Assembly (NCBI GenBank): GCA_044425705.1
Contig: JAWXVD010000041.1
Coordinates: 1 to 25,202 of the forward strand
Direction: 5' to 3'
DNA length: 25,202 bases
DNA from: JAWXVD01 sp044425705
GTDB lineage: Bacteria > Bacillota > Clostridia > Lachnospirales > Lachnospiraceae
The position numbers were made by a program, and so were the translations under genes. Below are positions 21,544-25,202 of this stretch, in pieces (position 1 is the stretch's first letter; each line of letters opens with the position of its first letter). Under the pieces are notes generated by a model. It was not told the origin of the DNA, did no database searches, and was given only the letters and a program-made list of their open reading frames with translations.

Positions 21544-22851
21544 ATGAAAAATTTAGAAGTAGAAAAAGAAGTATTACAAGTAACAAGTGAAGAAAAACAG
21601 ATGACACAAGAATTGTTGTCTTTTATTAAGAAAAGTCCTACTTGCTTTCATGCTATCCAACAAGCGAAAGAAAAAGTGAAGGCTGAAGGTTTTGTAGAAT
21701 TAAAAGAACAAGAACCTATGAACGTAGTAAAAGGTGGAAAATATTTCATCACTAGAAATGATTCTTCTATGATCGCTTTTGTTATTCCAACAGAAAAAGC
21801 TATAGGGTTTCATATTGCTGCGTCCCATAGTGATGCACCTTGCTTTAAACTAAAGGAAAAACCTGAAATTGTGGCTGAGAACAAATATGTGAAATTAAAT
21901 GTGGAAAATTATGGTGGTATGATTCTTTCTACGTGGTTAGATCGACCACTTTCTGTAGCAGGTAGGGTTATTGTTAAAGAAAATGGACAATTACAATCAA
22001 AATTAGTGCAATTAAAAGATAATAGCTGTATTATTCCTAATGTAGCTATTCATTTTAATAGAGAAATGAATAATGGAATTAAATATAATCCGCAAGTAGA
22101 TATGCAACCATTGTTTTCTGGAAAAACAAATAGTACTGTAAGGGAAATGATAGCATCAGAGTGTAACATAGAAGAAGCTGAAATTTTAGGTAGTGACTTG
22201 TTTCTATATAATTCAGCAGATGGTTGTATGGTAGGTGTAGATGAGGAATTTGTATGTGCGCCTAGATTAGATGATTTACAATGTGCTTTTACATCATTAG
22301 AAGGATTTTTGCAAGCGAAACCAGCACAGCATATTGCTATGTGTGCAATATTTGACAATGAAGAAGTGGGAAGTAGCACAAGACAGGGAGCAGATTCAGA
22401 CTTTTTAGATAGAACAATAGAAAGAATTGTAAACAGTTTAGGAGATAAAGATGTGACACAAATGCTTGCAGGAAGCTTTATGCTCAGTGCAGATAATGCC
22501 CATGGTGTACATCCTAATCATGGAGAAAAATCTGATCCTACCAACAGACCTTACTTAAATCATGGAGTGGTTATCAAATTTCATGGCAGTCAAAAATACA
22601 CAACTGATGGATACAGTGCAGCGATGGTACGAGACTTTGCAGAAGAAGCTGGTGTGAACATACAAACTTTTGCTAATCGATCAGATATGCCGGGAGGTTC
22701 TACTTTGGGAAATATTTCAACAAAACACGTTTCTATCTCTTCAGCAGATGTAGGATTGCCACAATTGGCAATGCATTCAGCACTAGAAACAGCGGGAACG
22801 AAGGATACCATAGCTATGGTGAAATTAATGGAAGTGTTTTTCTCAAAATAA
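21544..22851 (+). CDS. M18-family aminopeptidase
   Basis: 435 residues; cytoplasmic zinc aminopeptidase that removes N-terminal residues (in relatives often acidic ones) and recycles peptides. Metal-binding and catalytic signatures are visible: IAASHSDAPCFKLK with H95 and D97, APRLDDLQCAF with D243/D244, FDNEEVGSSTRQGA with E273/E274, SADNAHGVHPNH, and the late STKHVSISSADVGLPQLAMHS with the last histidine ligand. ATG 21544 has AAAGGTG 10-11 bases before it; an upstream in-frame start at 21397 lies inside the previous gene and would add a tail not expected in the family. Same operon as the DUF2156 gene. It is followed by a repeat and a terminator. Confidence 0.94.
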   Translation: MKNLEVEKEVLQVTSEEKQMTQELLSFIKKSPTCFHAIQQAKEKVKAEGFVELKEQEPMNVVKGGKYFITRNDSSMIAFVIPTEKAIGFHIAASHSDAPCFKLKEKPEIVAENKYVKLNVENYGGMILSTWLDRPLSVAGRVIVKENGQLQSKLVQLKDNSCIIPNVAIHFNREMNNGIKYNPQVDMQPLFSGKTNSTVREMIASECNIEEAEILGSDLFLYNSADGCMVGVDEEFVCAPRLDDLQCAFTSLEGFLQAKPAQHIAMCAIFDNEEVGSSTRQGADSDFLDRTIERIVNSLGDKDVTQMLAGSFMLSADNAHGVHPNHGEKSDPTNRPYLNHGVVIKFHGSQKYTTDGYSAAMVRDFAEEAGVNIQTFANRSDMPGGSTLGNISTKHVSISSADVGLPQLAMHSALETAGTKDTIAMVKLMEVFFSK

Positions 22852-22878
22852 AAGTGAAGATAGATTTTTATTTACAAT

Positions 22879-22929
22879 GTCTGTGATGCTACCTTTGCAA
22901 GCAAGTGATATTGTTGGATTTAAAAATGC
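22879..22929. repeat. Dispersed hairpin repeat, family 2, copy 3 (diverged)
   Basis: TGTCTGTGATGCTACCTTTG and the following GCAAGCAAGTGATATTGTTG and GATTTAAAAATG match the copy at 12776-12827 along ~45 bases, with substitutions that weaken the hairpin. It lies between the M18 gene and its terminator. Confidence 0.55.
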
Positions 22930-22936
22930 ATTATTA

Positions 22937-22966
22937 AAAGCGACTACTTAGTAGTCGCTTTGTTTT
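22937..22966 (+). terminator. Rho-independent terminator after the M18 gene
   Basis: AAAGCGACTAC (22937-22947) and GTAGTCGCTTT (22951-22961) are perfect 11-bp arms with a three-base loop, followed by GTTTT. The A run on the left means it could also work on the other strand. Confidence 0.88.
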
Positions 22967-23258
22967 AGGGAGGATGTGTAGCAGTTTACACTACACATAT
23001 GAAAAAGAAAATATATCTAAATTTTGTTAATGTCTTTGTAAGTGGTTCTTCTTTGTTGATAAGTTAAGTATACTAGGTAACTGTGACGAGACAATGTTTG
23101 TTTTGTAAACAAATGATGAACGTATAGTTAAATAAAATAGTATAAGTAAAACTAATGTAAAGGGTGGATAAAAGATAGATATGATGTCGAAAATGCTATT
23201 TGAATTATGGGAAATTCGTAAGGAAAGAATGAATTGGAGGTAAAGTTTATACAGCTAC
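22967..23258. other. Non-coding stretch before the bioY control region
   Basis: No gene is supported. It holds two short hairpins, ATGTGTAG/CTACACAT (22974-22981 with 22991-22998) and TTTGTTT/AAACAAA (23097-23103 with 23107-23113), and a 20-codon open frame at 23181-23243 with a poorly spaced ribosome binding site. None has a recognised role. Confidence 0.4.
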
Positions 23259-23294
23259 CTATTGTCAACCTAAAAAATTAATGGTTGACAATAG
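23259..23294 (+). promoter_or_regulatory. BirA-like biotin operator upstream of bioY
   Basis: CTATTGTCAACC (23259-23270) and GGTTGACAATAG (23283-23294) are perfect 12-bp inverted arms around a 12-base AT-rich centre. The core TTGTCAACC...GGTTGACAA resembles the known BirA operator half-sites (TTGTNAACC...GGTTNACAA), though the spacer is somewhat shorter than I recall for characterised sites. The right arm contains the promoter's -35 hexamer, so binding would block RNA polymerase. Placement before a biotin transporter gene strongly supports it. Confidence 0.75.
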
Positions 23295-23313
23295 AGGGGG
23301 TTTACCATATACT
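23285..23313 (+). promoter_or_regulatory. Sigma-A promoter of bioY, overlapping the operator
   Basis: A consensus TTGACA (23285-23290), 17-base spacer and TATACT (23308-23313). The -35 box is inside the right arm of the inverted repeat at 23259-23294. Confidence 0.78.
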
Positions 23314-23383
23314 ATCATTAAGATGATGAATTGAGAACATGAAAAATTTGCATCAATGTTTAACGAGAGGGGTAGTTATTATT

Positions 23384-23944
23384 ATGGAATGTGTAAAAGA
23401 AAATCAAAAAATGTCAATTAGTACTATTGCAATCATAGGAGTTATGACTGCAGTCACTTGCGTGTTAGGACCTTTATCTGTGCCAATTGGTGTGGTGCCT
23501 ATTTCACTAACGAATTTTGCTGTTTATTGTAGTGTTATTATTTTAGGTGGAAAAAGGGGAACTATCAGTTGCTTAGTCTATTTGTTGATGGGTCTTGTAG
23601 GTGTTCCAGTATTTTCAGGATTTACAAGTGGACCAGCTAAATTATTTGGACCTACAGGGGGATATTTAATTGGATTTATTTTTACAGCATTGATTTTAGG
23701 TTGGTTTGTGGATCGATATACAGGAAAGGTCGCATTATATATAGTAGGAATGGTCATTGGAACAATTGTATTGTATGCAATGGGAACGGCATGGCTTGCA
23801 TATCAAATGGAAATGACCATAGAAGCTGCTTTGTGGGCGGGTGTGATTCCATTTATACTAGGTGACATAGGGAAAATAGTGGTGGCAGCTATTATAGCAC
23901 CGATGATTAGAAAGCAATTACTGAGAGCTCAGTTGATTGCGTAG
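23384..23944 (+). CDS. bioY: Biotin transporter substrate-binding component BioY
   Basis: 186 residues with five to six membrane segments; the S-component of an ECF-type transporter that captures biotin in the cell membrane. Family landmarks are LGPLSVPIGVVPISLTNFAV (about residues 25-44), GKRGTISCLVYLLMGLVGVP and FSGFTSGPAKLFGPTGGYLIGF. Near the end is IPFILGDIGKIVVAAIIAP, with the conserved D-x-x-K. GAGAGGGG (23365-23372) supports ATG 23384; an ATG at 23339 lacks a good ribosome binding site. No ATPase or EcfT gene is adjacent, so it probably shares a common ECF module encoded elsewhere. Expression should be shut off by biotin-bound BirA at the operator upstream. Confidence 0.93.
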   Translation: MECVKENQKMSISTIAIIGVMTAVTCVLGPLSVPIGVVPISLTNFAVYCSVIILGGKRGTISCLVYLLMGLVGVPVFSGFTSGPAKLFGPTGGYLIGFIFTALILGWFVDRYTGKVALYIVGMVIGTIVLYAMGTAWLAYQMEMTIEAALWAGVIPFILGDIGKIVVAAIIAPMIRKQLLRAQLIA

Positions 23945-24040
23945 TGAAATTGAAGGAGAGTATTCTTTATCGATAGGATATATTTACAAAAATGTGTTGA
24001 CAGAATAGGTAAAATGAATAATGATAATATAAAGAATGAC

Positions 24041-24071
24041 ACGTTGTACTGAAGAGTGCAACGTTGTTTTT
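24041..24071 (+). terminator. Rho-independent terminator between bioY and thiN
   Basis: ACGTTGTACT (24041-24050) pairs with AGTGCAACGT (24055-24064), one T-G wobble, with loop GAAG and then TGTTTTTAT. It probably ends the bioY transcript; it could also attenuate thiN, which starts 51 bases later. Confidence 0.8.
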
Positions 24072-24121
24072 ATTAGAAGCATTAAAGTGGCGCAAGTGAA
24101 AGAAAGGGTTAGATATTAATA

Positions 24122-24766
24122 ATGAAAGAAAAATGTATTTTGATTGGTGCGGGAGATATTAGTGTATCAGAAATTCCTATCAAAGAAGGTGATTATGTGA
24201 TTGCAGTAGATGGCGGGTACATGTATTGTAAGGTATTGGGAATACAGCCTGATTTGATTATAGGAGATTTTGATTCTGTAGAAGAAAAAGAAATGGCAGA
24301 AATAGAATCATTTATAGAAAGTGGTACAACAAAAATTATTTCTTTGCCAAGGGAAAAGGACGATACGGATATGCTAGCGGCATTGCGTTATGGTTTAGAA
24401 AAGGGCTTTCGTGAATTTTGTATTTATGCAGCTTGTGGTGGCAGGTTGGAGCATACCATAGCAAATATTCAATGTCTGAATTTCTTGAAAGAACAGAAAG
24501 CGAAGGGATATTTGATGGATGGAACGGGAATGGTACTAGTGGCAAAAAATGAATCCATTACATTTCAAAAGTCAATGGAAGGTTTCTTTTCTATGTTTAG
24601 TTTGGGAGAAACGGCTAAAGGTGTTAGTGTTACAGGGATGAAATATGAATTAGATGGAGCTACTTTCACGAATGCGTTTCCAATAGGTATTAGTAATGAA
24701 TTTATAGGTGAGGCGGCTAAAATCACGGTAGAAGAAGGTACGGTGGTAATGATATTGAGTTGGTAA
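24122..24766 (+). CDS. thiN: Thiamine pyrophosphokinase
   Basis: 214 residues; cytoplasmic enzyme that transfers a pyrophosphate group from ATP to thiamine, making the cofactor thiamine diphosphate, as part of vitamin salvage. The catalytic domain shows VIAVDGGYMYCKVLGIQPDL (26-45), LIIGDFDSVEE (45-55) and REKDDTDMLAALRYGL (76-92), the aspartate-rich metal and ATP site; ACGGRLEHTIANIQCL is also typical. The C-terminal beta-sandwich includes FSMFSLGETAKGVSVTGMKY and ends with GTVVMILSW. AAAGGG lies 13 bases before the ATG. No TPP riboswitch is visible upstream. It is the last protein gene before the rRNA-type promoter region. Confidence 0.94.
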   Translation: MKEKCILIGAGDISVSEIPIKEGDYVIAVDGGYMYCKVLGIQPDLIIGDFDSVEEKEMAEIESFIESGTTKIISLPREKDDTDMLAALRYGLEKGFREFCIYAACGGRLEHTIANIQCLNFLKEQKAKGYLMDGTGMVLVAKNESITFQKSMEGFFSMFSLGETAKGVSVTGMKYELDGATFTNAFPIGISNEFIGEAAKITVEEGTVVMILSW

Positions 24767-24856
24767 AAGAGAGGGATGTAAGCATATGGTTGGGATGGTT
24801 GATTCATATAATAATGGGGAGTGAAAAAAATAAAATAAGAAAAATAAAAAAAGTGC

Positions 24857-24885
24857 TTGCATTATATTTCGAGCTATGATAATAT
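24857..24885 (+). promoter_or_regulatory. rRNA-type promoter P1
   Basis: TTGCAT (24857-24862), 17-base spacer, TAATAT (24880-24885), with an A-rich tract directly upstream that may act as an UP element. Confidence 0.7.
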
Positions 24886-25011
24886 ACTCTTTGTCGCCGA
24901 AAACGACAGACAGTTTTTTACAAAAAGTGAGAAGTATAGTTCGTAACTTAATTACAGCTTACATGTAATCTGTAACTACAAAAACTTTTTTGAAAAAGAC
25001 AAAAAAAGTTG

Positions 25012-25040
25012 TTGACAAGAAATCACATAAATGGTAATAT
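25012..25040 (+). promoter_or_regulatory. rRNA-type promoter P2
   Basis: A perfect TTGACA (25012-25017), 17-base spacer and TAATAT (25035-25040), preceded by an AT-rich run. Tandem strong promoters 155 bases apart without a following protein start are typical of an rRNA operon. Confidence 0.8.
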
Positions 25041-25202
25041 ATACAAGTTGCCTGTGAAACACACAACAACAAAACAACACGGAACATTGACAAATAAACA
25101 GTAATACAATCTCGAAAATTCTAAAGAGAATATTCAGCATGAGAGTTTAAAGCAATTTAAATTACGAATGCAAGAGAACATGTTTCGAAAGAAACAACCT
25201 AA
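25041..25202 (+). other. Probable rRNA operon leader (16S gene would follow the window)
   Basis: No reading frame is supported. GAACATTGACAAATAAACAG (from 25083) resembles the CATTGAAAACT-like strings found in rRNA leaders and spacers of Firmicutes. The 16S start (AGAGTTTGAT-type) is not reached by base 25202. The assignment rests on the promoters and this resemblance. Confidence 0.6.

Noticed and set aside
23181..23243. A 20-codon open frame (MMSKMLFELWEIRKERMNWR) upstream of bioY
   Set aside because: The AAAGGG before it is 16 bases away, the frame is short, and it ends just before the bioY operator; chance is a sufficient explanation.
23997..24030. TTGACA followed by TAATAT as a promoter for thiN
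   Set aside because: The spacing is 20-22 bases for every good -10 match, and a terminator hairpin would start about ten bases later.
24061..24121. TPP riboswitch in front of thiN
   Set aside because: No CTGAGA-type or ACC-TGATC-type TPP-binding core is visible; only a simple terminator is found.
1..25202. CRISPR arrays, insertion sequences or integrase genes
   Set aside because: No regularly spaced direct repeats and no transposase or recombinase motifs (DDE, serine or tyrosine recombinase) were seen on either strand.

Overview
The window looks like chromosomal DNA from a low-GC Firmicute, most likely a Lachnospiraceae (Clostridium cluster XIVa) relative. The grounds are AT-rich codon use, AGGAGG-type ribosome binding sites, the clostridial gene orders secG-rnr-smpB-ssrA and rpmE-yqhQ-prmC-prfA, and Lachnospiraceae-style CAZymes and accessory proteins. 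The genus cannot be fixed from the sequence alone.

Layout. Positions 1-1123 hold the end of an oligopeptide ABC transporter operon (oppD 3' end, complete oppF). Positions 1418-5000 carry secG, RNase R, SmpB and tmRNA, i.e. protein export followed by the trans-translation/RNA-decay module. Positions 5001-9451 are an accessory region immediately downstream of tmRNA. It holds a DUF3791-like/DUF3990 (ADP-ribosyltransferase-like) gene pair, two degraded HipA/CtkA-type kinase genes, several gene fragments, and a diverged second copy of the tmRNA 3' end with its terminator. Positions 9448-16960 are a xylan-type oligosaccharide utilisation region: a GH3 glycosidase, then (after a 100-N assembly gap) an AraC-type regulator divergent from a GH3 beta-xylosidase-like enzyme and a GH43 beta-xylosidase. 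Positions 17053-21521 hold rpmE, the membrane protein YqhQ/DUF1385, the release-factor methyltransferase prmC with its substrate prfA, and a DUF2156 protein. Positions 21544-24766 hold an M18 aminopeptidase, the biotin transporter component bioY behind a BirA-like operator, and thiamine pyrophosphokinase. The last ~350 bases carry two tandem sigma-A promoters and a leader typical of an rRNA operon; the 16S gene would begin just past the window.

Working together. SmpB, tmRNA and RNase R rescue stalled ribosomes and clear the defective messages. PrmC methylates the GGQ motif of RF1 encoded next to it. The three glycosidases have no visible signal peptides and probably finish the breakdown of imported xylo-oligosaccharides in the cytoplasm, with AraC as the likely switch. 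BioY is probably repressed by biotin-bound BirA.

Most interesting part: positions 4967-9451. The tmRNA 3' end, its terminator and ~60 bp beyond are repeated at 7822-7952, with a base change in the terminator stem matched by a compensating change. Between and after the two copies lie toxin-antitoxin-like genes in different stages of decay. This reads as an insertion or duplication hot spot at ssrA. Also notable are two families of dispersed hairpin repeats, a cluster of inverted repeats in front of the GH3 gene, and an assembly gap whose two edges share 16 identical bases.
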